A DNA stretch of 59,313 nucleotides from Lachnospiraceae bacterium (GTDB lineage Bacteria; Bacillota; Clostridia; Lachnospirales; Lachnospiraceae). The position numbers were made by a program, and so were the translations under genes. The DNA is taken from positions 1 to 59,313 of the forward strand of contig QXXL01000136.1 of NCBI GenBank assembly GCA_009911505.1, read 5' to 3'. Under the pieces are notes generated by a model. The model saw only the letters and a program-made list of their open reading frames with translations, ran no database searches and was not told the DNA's origin. Position 1 is the first letter of the stretch, and each line of letters begins with the position of its first letter. This document shows, piece by piece, positions 26,627-36,647 of the stretch.

Positions 26627-29600
26627 GTGTTAATTAAAGAAGTATTTGAAAAAGAGATTGACCGGGATATACAGGGGGTTATTATTGTTGGCCAGAGTGA
26701 AGCAGAAAACGTGGCGCAGGAATTGGATGAGTATGTGGTAACGAAGGAATTGCAGAAGCACTTTGCAGATTTCTTTTCCGCATATAAAAAGGGCATTGCC
26801 ACAAACACTCCTAAGATGGGCGTATGGATTTCAGGGTTCTTTGGAAGTGGTAAGTCGCATTTTCTTAAAATCCTTTCTTATTTGCTGGCAAATAAATCTG
26901 TGGGCGAGAGGAAAGCTATTGATTTTTTTGTGGATGACAGAAAGATTGCAGAAGAAACAGTGCTTGCTGATATGAAGCTGGCAGCAGATACGCCGACGGA
27001 TGTTGTGCTTTTTAATATTGACTCGAAAAGCGACTCTAACAGCAAGCGGAATAAGGATGCAATTGTTCATGTGTTTTTAAAAGTGTTTAATGAGATGCAG
27101 GGCTTTTGCGGAGCAATGCCGTTTTTGGCGGATTTGGAGAGGAAACTGGCAGAGGAAGGGCGGTACGACGGGTTTAAACAAAAATTTGAAGGGCTGTATG
27201 GAGACGCTTGGGAAGATTCCAGGCAGGACTTTGATTTTATTCAGGATGATGTTGTAAAAGTCCTTACAGAAATGGGTTTTATGAGTGAGGCGGCTGCACG
27301 TAATTGGTGCGAAAAGGCAGCTGAACCGTACCAGATAAGTATTGAGGATTTTGCAAAGCGTGTGAAAGCGTACATTGACCGCAAGGGGGATAACCGCCAC
27401 ATTGTTTTCCTGGTAGATGAGATTGGCCAGTATATCGGGGAAGATTCAAAGCTGATGTTAAACCTGCAGACTGTAACAGAAGAGCTCGGAAAGGAATGTA
27501 TGGGCAAGGCGTGGGTTATTGTCACCAGCCAGCAGGATATTGATTCTGTGACGAAGGTGAAGGGCAATGACTTTTCTAAAATCCAGGGGCGTTTTGATAC
27601 AAGGCTGTCTTTATCATCCGCCAATGTGGATGAAGTAATTAAGAAAAGGATCCTGGCCAAAAAAGAAGTTCCGGCACAGGCCTTACGCCTTTTATTTGGC
27701 CAGAAGACGACTATTATTAAGAATTTGATTACGTTTAATGATGGCGTGGAAAAGAAGCTGTATGCAGACGAAAATGATTTTGTGTCCGTGTATCCGTTTG
27801 TGCCGTATCAATTTAATTTACTTGCAAGTGTTTTGACTTCTATTCGGACTCATGGCGCATCCGGAAAGCATTTGTCGGAAGGGGAACGTTCCATGCTGGC
27901 AATGTTTAAAGAATCAGCAATGGAATATAAAGAAAATGAGGTGGGCAGCATTATTCCCTTTCATGCATTTTATGATGCTCTGGAGAATTTTTTGGACCAC
28001 AGCCACCGCGGGGTGATTATCCGGTCGTATGAGAATGATATGATTAATCCGGAGCATAAAGAAAAAGTATTTGCAGTAGATGTTTTAAAAGTGCTTTTCA
28101 TGATTAAGTATGTTGATAAGGTTGTCACAGCTAATATCGACAATATTACAAGCCTTATGGCAGAGGGGATTGATGATGACAGGATTGCCCTAAAGGATAA
28201 GGTAGAAGCTGCATTGAAGGTGCTGGCACGCCAGAACCTGGTACAGAAGAATGGGGATATTTATGTATTCCTTACTGACGAAGAGCAGGAAATCAACAGA
28301 GAAATTGAAAGCCAGAGCGTAGAGCTGGCGGAGGTTATCAATAAGGCCTCTGAAATGATTTTCGAGGATATTTTTACAGATAAAAAATATAAATATCCTG
28401 CATTCAATGGCAGGTATGCCTTTCCTTTTAATCAGAAGGTGGATGACAGGGCTTATAGGCCTGCACAGAGCTTTGATATTGGAGTACATATTCTCACCCC
28501 GGCGTCTGACTATGGCACGGATGAAACAACGCTTAGAATGGTATCCGGACAGGGGAGGGAGGTCTTGGTGGTCCTTCCAGACGACCGTGCATTTATGGAT
28601 GAAATACAAAGATACCTAAAGATTGAAAAATACTTACGGTTAAATACGTCTTCCGCCTTATCTAAGTATGAGGGCATAAAGGCGGCTAAGAGGCTGGAAA
28701 TGCGTGAGCGTAACAGCAATGCTAAGCTATTCCTTACAGAATCCTTAAGGGATGCGGTGATTTATGTGAATGGGGATCGGGCGCAAATCGGTGCAAAAGA
28801 TGTGTCTGCAAGAGTTGTTGAAGCCCTTGGCAGGTTAGTAAAGACAGTTTATCACAAGCTGGATTATATTGATACTGCTATGGGGGAGGACAGCATTAGA
28901 AAACTTTTAAAGGCTGGCAATCAGATTGCCCTTAACCTGGAAGGCGGGTTAGAGCCTAATAACCATGCGCTTGATGATGTCTTACAGTATATTGCAGGAA
29001 ACAGCCGGATGCATATGAAGACATCCATGAAATCCATAAAGGACAGATTTATGAAAGCCCCTTATGGATTTGTGGACGATGATGTTGAGTGGCTTGTGGC
29101 AAAGCTGTTTAAGAAGGGGGATGTATCTTTTTCCGTTAATGGCGCAAGCGTTACTATGATAAATAAGGATGTAGAGGATATCATCCATTATATTACAAAA
29201 AAAGCCTTTGTGGAAAAGCTGATGATGGAGGAGCGTGTCCGTGTAGCGGATAAGGATAAAAAAGCAGTCCGTGATGTTTTGAAAGAGCTGTTCCATACCA
29301 GCAGCCCGTCCGATGATGAAGATGCAGTGATGGAATTTTTTAGTTCCTTTGCTAATAAGCTTATCACAGAGCTTAGGGTTATGAAAAAGGATTACGACAG
29401 GGCAAGGTATCCAGGACTAAAAATAATAGATGAAGGTATCAGTCTTTTGTCTGATATTGTTCAGATACAGTACCCGGTAGAATTTTTTGGAATAGTATCC
29501 AAAAGGCAGGACGACTTGCTGGATTTTGCAGAGGACTATGAACCTATTAAAGCCTTTTTCGCAGGCGAACAGAGGGGAATTTTTGATAAGGCGTTATTAT

Positions 29601-30283
29601 ATTTGGCAAAGTATGATGACAGTAAAACATATATTGTAGACGCTAAGCTGGAGGATGTTGTGGACGCGGTCCGCACGATCATAAAGAAAGAGAGGCCATT
29701 TGCGGATATTCCCAAGCTTCCCGGGCTATTGAAACAGTTTACGGATGCATATACAAAAGTATTGGATGAACAGCTTATACCTGTGCTTGATTCCGTGTCA
29801 GAATCTGGCAAGAGAGTGTTTGAGGTTTTGAATACAAAGGAATATAAAGAAAGTAAGCGGGACAGGTATATTGAATTGTTCCATGAAATTGAGGACGGGG
29901 CAAATAGCTGCACGAATGTGTCTACATTAAGAGGTTATGCTGACAGGGCGGAAACCTTGAAAATACGCCTTTTGAATGAAATGGATAAGCTCGATCAGGA
30001 GATAGCCTTAAAAAAAGCGGAAGAAATCAGAAAGAAGCTGGAAGAAAAGGCAAAAGAAAACGGACAGTATGATACGGATTTGATAGAGCGGCAGGTAAGC
30101 AAGGCTGCAGAAGAGAATGGATATCAGCGTAAACAGGTAAAAAATATTTTGTTTAAAACAATAGCTAAAACTTCATCATGGCATATTGAGAATAAAGAAG
30201 ATGCAGACCGTTATATAGACGATCTCCGGTTAAAGTTAATGAGGGAGCTGGATGCAGATACGATTTTAAATATTGAATTTTAG
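26627..30283 (+). CDS. brxC: BREX protein BrxC/PglY ATPase
   Basis: A 1218-aa P-loop ATPase, the usual BrxC length. Walker A GFFGSGKS lies at residues 70-77 and the Walker B strand HIVFLVDEIG at about 258-267. ERSMLAMFKESA and the DUF6079-type middle region follow, and the C-terminus has a coiled coil (about 1125-1165, EIRKKLEEKAKENG). The GTG start has GGAGGG 9 nt upstream. BrxC is the central AAA+-type component and is thought to act with PglX and PglZ in recognising and methylating the host and blocking phage DNA replication. The pglX1 start follows 10 nt after its stop. Confidence 0.95.
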   Translation: MLIKEVFEKEIDRDIQGVIIVGQSEAENVAQELDEYVVTKELQKHFADFFSAYKKGIATNTPKMGVWISGFFGSGKSHFLKILSYLLANKSVGERKAIDFFVDDRKIAEETVLADMKLAADTPTDVVLFNIDSKSDSNSKRNKDAIVHVFLKVFNEMQGFCGAMPFLADLERKLAEEGRYDGFKQKFEGLYGDAWEDSRQDFDFIQDDVVKVLTEMGFMSEAAARNWCEKAAEPYQISIEDFAKRVKAYIDRKGDNRHIVFLVDEIGQYIGEDSKLMLNLQTVTEELGKECMGKAWVIVTSQQDIDSVTKVKGNDFSKIQGRFDTRLSLSSANVDEVIKKRILAKKEVPAQALRLLFGQKTTIIKNLITFNDGVEKKLYADENDFVSVYPFVPYQFNLLASVLTSIRTHGASGKHLSEGERSMLAMFKESAMEYKENEVGSIIPFHAFYDALENFLDHSHRGVIIRSYENDMINPEHKEKVFAVDVLKVLFMIKYVDKVVTANIDNITSLMAEGIDDDRIALKDKVEAALKVLARQNLVQKNGDIYVFLTDEEQEINREIESQSVELAEVINKASEMIFEDIFTDKKYKYPAFNGRYAFPFNQKVDDRAYRPAQSFDIGVHILTPASDYGTDETTLRMVSGQGREVLVVLPDDRAFMDEIQRYLKIEKYLRLNTSSALSKYEGIKAAKRLEMRERNSNAKLFLTESLRDAVIYVNGDRAQIGAKDVSARVVEALGRLVKTVYHKLDYIDTAMGEDSIRKLLKAGNQIALNLEGGLEPNNHALDDVLQYIAGNSRMHMKTSMKSIKDRFMKAPYGFVDDDVEWLVAKLFKKGDVSFSVNGASVTMINKDVEDIIHYITKKAFVEKLMMEERVRVADKDKKAVRDVLKELFHTSSPSDDEDAVMEFFSSFANKLITELRVMKKDYDRARYPGLKIIDEGISLLSDIVQIQYPVEFFGIVSKRQDDLLDFAEDYEPIKAFFAGEQRGIFDKALLYLAKYDDSKTYIVDAKLEDVVDAVRTIIKKERPFADIPKLPGLLKQFTDAYTKVLDEQLIPVLDSVSESGKRVFEVLNTKEYKESKRDRYIELFHEIEDGANSCTNVSTLRGYADRAETLKIRLLNEMDKLDQEIALKKAEEIRKKLEEKAKENGQYDTDLIERQVSKAAEENGYQRKQVKNILFKTIAKTSSWHIENKEDADRYIDDLRLKLMRELDADTILNIEF

Positions 30284-30293
30284 GAGTGTTGGT

Positions 30294-33200
30294 ATGGATA
30301 AGGCAGCCATAAAAAGCTTTTCTATCTGGGCGAGGAATAAACTGATTGCAGACATTACATATAAAGCAGGGCTGTTAGGCATAACAGACGAAGGTATCAA
30401 GGATGCCCTGCCCCAGTCTGCACAGGATGCACAGTTTTATGATATTGGAACAAAGGAACCCTATGCCATTCACGGGGAAGAAATTAAACAGCGCAGAGAA
30501 TTGGCAAGTGTAATCCGCAAAAAAGCGTCGCAGTCAGAGTATAAGGACGCATACCGTAATGTGATAGAGGAGGTAGCCTATACATGGTTTAACCGCCTGA
30601 TTGCAATTAGGTTTATGGAGGTCAATGACTATTTGCCGGCACATATCCGGGTATTGTCTTCTGAAAGCGGAAAACTGGAACCTGATCTGGTAACGATGCC
30701 ATTTGATGCCAATATTGAGTTTAGCAAGCAAGAAACGGAGCATATTTTGCAGTTGAAAAATGATAATCAGGTGGATGCGCTTTTCCGTTTCCTCTTTATC
30801 AAACAGTGCAATGCATTGAATGCATATTTGCCCAGGCTGTTTGAAAAGACATCGGACTATACAGAACTGCTGTTGAATGTTTCTGTGACGGATCAGGATG
30901 GTATTGTGTACCGCCTGACACATGGCATTGCAGAAGACGACTTCAATGTCAGCAATATTGGGGCAGATGGAAAGCCAACCGGACAGGTAGAAATTATCGG
31001 GTGGATGTATCAATATTACAATACAGAGCCGAAAGATGAAGTATTTGCATTGCTCAAAAAGAATATAAAGATTACAAAGGAACGTATCCCGGCAGCCACC
31101 CAGCTATTTACGCCGGACTGGATTGTGCGCTACATGGTAGAAAACAGCGCCGGCAGGCTGTGGCTAGAAGGGCATGAAGATGAAGGGCTGAAAAAACAAT
31201 GGACATACTATTTAGATGAGGCAGGGCAAATAGCAGATGTAAAGCCACAGCTTGCGGCTATCCGGGAAGAATATAAAAAAATCAAGCCAGAAGAAATCAA
31301 AGTAATTGATCCGTGTATGGGGAGCGGCCACATTCTGGTGTATGCATTTGATGTCTTAATGCAGATATATGAAAGCTATGGGTATAGCAGGAGGGATGCA
31401 GCTAAGGGGATTGTGCAAAATAATATTTTCGGACTGGATATAGACGGCCGTGCATTCCAGCTTGCCTATTTCGCAATTATGATGAAAGCGCGCTCCTATA
31501 ACAGAAGGTTTTTGGCTCTTGGAATAGAGCCCAATTTGTGTGCAATACAGGAAAGCAATGGGATAGAGTATAACAAGGATGTAGGGGACGCCCTGCTTAG
31601 TGAAGGGCACAGGGAAACTTTAAAGTATTTATTACATACGTTTGTAGACGCCAGGGAATATGGTTCTATCCTGACTGTAGAAAAGAGGGATTATGATGGA
31701 TTTTTACAGGCATGGGAGTCTGCGTCAGAGCAGGCAGCAGAGAACATAGTAATGCTGCTTTGGTATAATGAGTGCAATCAGATAGTGCCAACATTAGTAA
31801 AACAGGCTAAATTCCTTTCGCATAAATATGATGTTGCAGTGACAAATCCGCCATATATGGGTATATCAAACGGAAATGGAAAACTAAACAAATATGTCAA
31901 AAAGAATTATCCCGACAGCAAGAGCGATTTGTTTGCAGTATTTATTGAGAGATGTGGGAAGATGCTGGAGGAGAACAGATATCAGGCTATGATTACACAG
32001 CACGCATGGATGTTTTTATCCAGTTTTGAAAAACTGCGTGCGAAATTGCAAACAGTCGATACTATAAATATGGCGCATTTAGGCGCAAGGGCGTTTGAAG
32101 AAATTGGCGGGGAAGTGGTACAGACTACCAGCTTTGTAATGAGGAAGAGCCATATTGCAGGGTATAAGGGGACATATTGCAGGCTGATTGATCCAACGAC
32201 GCAAAAGGGTAAAGAAGAGATGTACCTTGCAGGAGAGAACCGGTATACGGCGGTGCAGGATAATTTTACAAAAATTCCGGGAAGCCCAGTGGCGTATTGG
32301 GTGAGTAATTCCTTGGTGAAAGCGTTTGCAGATAAGTTATTAGGAGATTACGCATATACTAAACAAGGATTTGCAACAGGAAATAATGAATTTTTTTTGA
32401 GAATGTGGTTTGAAGTTGAAGAAAGTAAGAGTGCAGTGCCTGCCGCATTTAAATGTGAAGATAATAAATTTACATATAAGTGGTTTCCATGTAACAAAGG
32501 AGGTTCTTATAGAAGGTGGTATGGTAATAATTCATATTTAGCAAATTGGGAAAAAGATGGAGAGCTTATGAGAAACTACAATGGTTCAGTAATCCGAAAT
32601 TCTCAATTTTATTTTAAGGAAGGGATCACGTGGTCATCATTAGCAAATCAGTTGTCACTAAGATATAGTCCGGTTGGGTTTGTTTTTGAATCGAAAGGTT
32701 CCATGTGTTACACAAAAGGGGAAGTATGCATTTGGTACCTTTTGGGATTATTAAATAGTAGGTTGCTTCGGCAACATTAAGTATTTTGTCGCCTACACTT
32801 GATTTTCATGAAGGCCCAATGGCAAAAATACCAGTTATTAAAAGTGATCGGAATACTCAAATTGAAGAATTGACAAAAAATAATGTATATAATTGTAAAG
32901 TGGATTGGGACTCCTTTGAAACGTCATGGGATTTCACACAACATCCTCTGATTCGTTGTGCATCATTTTCTATAGAGGATATGCATGAAGATAAGAAAAA
33001 TTATATGGAACAAGCATACAAAAATTGGGAAAATGAGTGTTTTCTTAGGTTTAACCAGTTAAAATCAAATGAAGAAGAGCTTAACCGTATATTTATTGAT
33101 ATTTACGGCTTACAGGACGAATTGGCACCAGAGGTAGAAGATAAAGATGTTACAGTCCGTAAAGCTGATTTGGGAAGGGATATCCGCAGCTTTATTTCCT

Positions 33201-34021
33201 ATGCGGTAGGCTGTATGTTTGGCAGGTATGCTCCCACTCAAGAGGGGTTAATGTTTGCAGGCGGGGATATGAAAGATATGTACGCATATTATGGTGGAAC
33301 ATCTGCCGAAGCCACTAATACCCGGTTGGATGGGGAATATACATTTGGGGAGTTGGGGGCGCCATTTTATTATTTACCAGAAGAAGGAAAAGAGCCGTTG
33401 GAATGTTGGAAAGTAAATGCGGATAATATCATTCCAATCATAGATGAAGAATATTTTGCTGATGATATTGTGAACAAATTTGTTGAGTTTGTGAAAACTG
33501 TTTATGGTGGGGAAGCTTTGGAGGAAAACTTGGATTTTATAGCACAAGCATTAGGGAATAAAGGAAATTCTCCAAAAGAAATCATCCGCAACTACTTTCT
33601 GAAGGATTTTTATGTTGACCACCTAAAAGTATATCAAAAACGTCCGATTTACTGGCTTTTTGATAGTGGTAAACGAAACGGTTTTAAAGCGCTTATTTAT
33701 ATACATCGTTATAATGCTGATACAATTGGCAATTTGCGCATAGATTATTTGCATCAAATGGAGCGGATTTATGAAAGTGAAATCAGCCGGATGACAGACA
33801 CTATTGAAAACAGCAGTAATGCAAGAGAAATAACAACAGCATCTAAACGTAAGGAAAAATTGCAGCGGCAGCTGAAAGAGTGTCAGGAATATGACGAGAA
33901 GATTAGCCATTTGGCGCTATCCAGGGTACAAATAGATTTAGATGATGGCGTAAAGGTTAATTATGAAAAAGTACAGACGTCAAATGATGGCAAAAAATAT
34001 CAAGTACTAGGTAAAATATAA
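30294..34021 (+). pseudogene. pglX: BREX adenine methyltransferase PglX, copy 1, frameshifted
   Basis: About 1240 aa if restored. ATG 30294 (MDKAAIKSFSIW) follows TAGGAGTG. The SAM-binding motif DPCMGSGHIL is near residue 339 and the catalytic NPPY near 518. The first frame ends at 32780 (LLNSRLLRQH) and the second resumes around 32762 as VASATLSILSPTLDF. Adding one A near 32760 (AGTAAGG) would give the continuous LLNSKVASATLSIL, so one base is probably missing. The break separates the target-recognition region from the conserved C-terminus (EELNRIFIDIYGLQ). A closely related intact copy is at 36648. PglX methylates host DNA at a specific site to mark self. Confidence 0.88.
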
Positions 34022-34088
34022 TGAAAAGGATTGAATATAACAAGCTTTATTTTGAATCAAATGCAGTGCTCGCAAGAAGGAATACAAC

Positions 34089-36605
34089 ATGGCAGAATTA
34101 AACTTAAAACAAATTACAGATAAGCTGAATACAGAATTTACCGGAGATACCAGAAAACTCGTCTTTTGGTATGATGAGAAGGGCGAATTTGAAGAGGATA
34201 TCGACGGAATAGAGCTTGCCAATGCAAAGGTATATAGGCTGCAGCAGGGCAATCAGTTTTACACAAAGTATTTTTTAGAAAAGGAGGATACTACTACAAA
34301 TTATCTGATATATGCCCCTTTTCCGAAACCTTTAGTATATCAAAACCATTTAGAGGATACGCTGGCTTATTCTAAAAGGTTTTACGCTGACCGGGCATCC
34401 CTTCTGTCAGTTGATTTGGGTATAGGCGAAAAGTATAAACCTATCATTGAAAAGCATATTAAATTCTTTGCCAATAAAGAGAGGACACAGCGTTTCTACG
34501 ATTTAGAGATAGATAATTTCAATGAAGAAAATATCCTTATTGGGCTTATGAGTGCAGTTTGCCGGACGCGTACCTGCTCTTTTGAGGAAGTAATCCGGGT
34601 ACTGCTTACAGACGATACGTTAGAAGGCAACAAGTTCATTGCAGACTTTGGCAAATTTGATTTATTGGAATCATTTTGGAAATATACACAGCAGCAGTTT
34701 GGCTATTCGTCCCCGGCGCCGTCTTTGGAAAAACTTGTGGTTTCTATGTTTGTGACCTATACAGGGCGGTATATCAGTGCAGAACTTCCGAAAGGATGGA
34801 AGGGGGCAGTTTCATATAAATCCGGTAACATTATAGCATTCATGGATAACCTGATGAATAACGTATTGTACCAGGACAAATATGAAGCGCTTTCAGCATA
34901 TGTGGCAGGCATCCTGGATGCAGGGAAGGTACTTTCTAGATATGAGCCGGAGGCTTTAGTTGAATGTGATACCTTTGCAGATATTGATATCATCTTGATA
35001 CGTTGGATAAAGGAGAGACTGCTTGCCGAAGATCTGATGGCCAGGCTAAATAATAAAAGCCTGTGTGAAATCTGTGAGATACGTTCTAAAATGCATTTTG
35101 GGAGAAAGTACGCAAAGGCCTATCAGATGCTAGGCAATGCGTACCATATAATCAGCCAGGTAAACTATCAGCCGCTGAATGGGTTTAAGAAGATTATTGA
35201 TTATTATGCAGCAAGCGGCTGCCTGATAGACTGTAGTTACAGAAAGTTCTATACGGACTATGATGAATTGGAAGATACGTCTGATTTTCAGGGGCTTCGT
35301 GAATTTGTGGAAAATATTTATACCAATGAATATCTTGGAAAACTTTTGCCCAAATGGAATGAGGGGCTGCAGGAACGGGATGCCCTGACAGTGATACCGT
35401 TACAGAGGGACTTTTTCCGCAAATATGTCAGTTCCAATAAAGAGCGTACAGTAGTAATTATTTCTGACGGTATGCGTTATGAGGTTGGACGTGAATTGTT
35501 TAAGCGGATGCAGGACAATCCGAAATGTAAGGATTCCTTATCGATTAATCCGATGCTTAGTGTGCTTCCATCCTATACAAGGCTTGGTATGGAGGCGCTG
35601 TTGCCGCATACGGCATTAGAGCTGACGGATGAGTTTAAGGAGCTTGTAGACGGAAAATATGCAGTAGATACACCGGCAAGGCAGGCGGTATTACAATCTT
35701 ATGTCCCTGAAAGCCGTTGTGTAAGGTACAGTGATATTAAGGAGCTTAAAGGTATGGGGCTAAGAGAAATCTTTACCTCACAGCAGGTAGTCTATATTTA
35801 CCACGACCAGATTGACAATGCCGGAGAGAACGCCGAGGATGAGGTGTTTAGGGCTTGTAGAAAAGCAGTTAATGAGATTGCAGAACTTATTCAAAGGATT
35901 TCAAACAGTGCAAACACGTACCGCTTTATCGTGACATCTGACCATGGGTTTATTTATAAGAGAAATCCGGTGCAGCAGAGCGACAAGATAAGTACAGCTG
36001 AAGAAACGGGTAAATTAAAGAAGCGCAGGTATATTGTCGCAAAGGATCCGGTAGTAGATGATGGGGTACTAAATATTGGGCTGGGATATATGCTCGGAAA
36101 TGAGGACGATAAAATTATATCCTATTCCTGCAGCACAAGTGTATTTTCTGCAAAGGGGAATACAGGGCTTAAGTATGTGCATGGAGGTTCATCTCCACAA
36201 GAAATGCTGGTGCCAGTGGTTGATATAAAAATGGATAAGGGGGCAGTGGCAACACGCACGGTTAAAATTATGCTTGTGAGTGTGATACAGAAAATAACCA
36301 ACCTGACTACAACGCTTGATTTTATTCAGTCAGAGCCTGTCAGTGATGTGGTAAAGGGGACAACCTATAAGCTGTATTTTTTGTCGGAGGATAATGAAAA
36401 GATTTCCAATGAGAGTATTTATGTGGCAGACAAAAGGGACGAGGATGTACAAAAAAGATTGTTCCGGATACGGTTTACATTTAAAAATAAAAAGTATGAC
36501 AAGGACAAAAAGTACTATCTGGCAGTTTATGACCAAAACAATAATATAGAAGTATTTCAACATGAAGTTATTATGGATGTGGCATTTTCAAATGGCTATG
36601 AATAA
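34089..36605 (+). CDS. pglZ: BREX alkaline-phosphatase-family protein PglZ
   Basis: An 838-aa protein. The PglZ domain core is TVVIISDGMRYEVGREL with metal-binding Asp near residue 460, and TSDHGFIYKR with Asp/His near 618-619, both typical of the alkaline phosphatase superfamily. The long N-terminal region and a C-terminal beta-rich domain (TTLDFIQSEPVSD onward) complete the usual length. AGAAGG lies 8 nt before the ATG. PglZ is the hallmark BREX protein; some homologues show metal-dependent nuclease or phosphodiesterase activity. It lies between the two pglX copies. Confidence 0.95.
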   Translation: MAELNLKQITDKLNTEFTGDTRKLVFWYDEKGEFEEDIDGIELANAKVYRLQQGNQFYTKYFLEKEDTTTNYLIYAPFPKPLVYQNHLEDTLAYSKRFYADRASLLSVDLGIGEKYKPIIEKHIKFFANKERTQRFYDLEIDNFNEENILIGLMSAVCRTRTCSFEEVIRVLLTDDTLEGNKFIADFGKFDLLESFWKYTQQQFGYSSPAPSLEKLVVSMFVTYTGRYISAELPKGWKGAVSYKSGNIIAFMDNLMNNVLYQDKYEALSAYVAGILDAGKVLSRYEPEALVECDTFADIDIILIRWIKERLLAEDLMARLNNKSLCEICEIRSKMHFGRKYAKAYQMLGNAYHIISQVNYQPLNGFKKIIDYYAASGCLIDCSYRKFYTDYDELEDTSDFQGLREFVENIYTNEYLGKLLPKWNEGLQERDALTVIPLQRDFFRKYVSSNKERTVVIISDGMRYEVGRELFKRMQDNPKCKDSLSINPMLSVLPSYTRLGMEALLPHTALELTDEFKELVDGKYAVDTPARQAVLQSYVPESRCVRYSDIKELKGMGLREIFTSQQVVYIYHDQIDNAGENAEDEVFRACRKAVNEIAELIQRISNSANTYRFIVTSDHGFIYKRNPVQQSDKISTAEETGKLKKRRYIVAKDPVVDDGVLNIGLGYMLGNEDDKIISYSCSTSVFSAKGNTGLKYVHGGSSPQEMLVPVVDIKMDKGAVATRTVKIMLVSVIQKITNLTTTLDFIQSEPVSDVVKGTTYKLYFLSEDNEKISNESIYVADKRDEDVQKRLFRIRFTFKNKKYDKDKKYYLAVYDQNNNIEVFQHEVIMDVAFSNGYE

Positions 36606-36647
36606 TCTTTAGGCCGGATTAAGCATGGGATTTTAAGGAGAATTGGT

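Noticed and set aside
34021..34101. 26-codon frame starting in the pglX1 stop (ATG at 34021)
   Set aside because: It overlaps the pglZ start, has no motif, and the ribosome site in it serves pglZ; likely just spacer.
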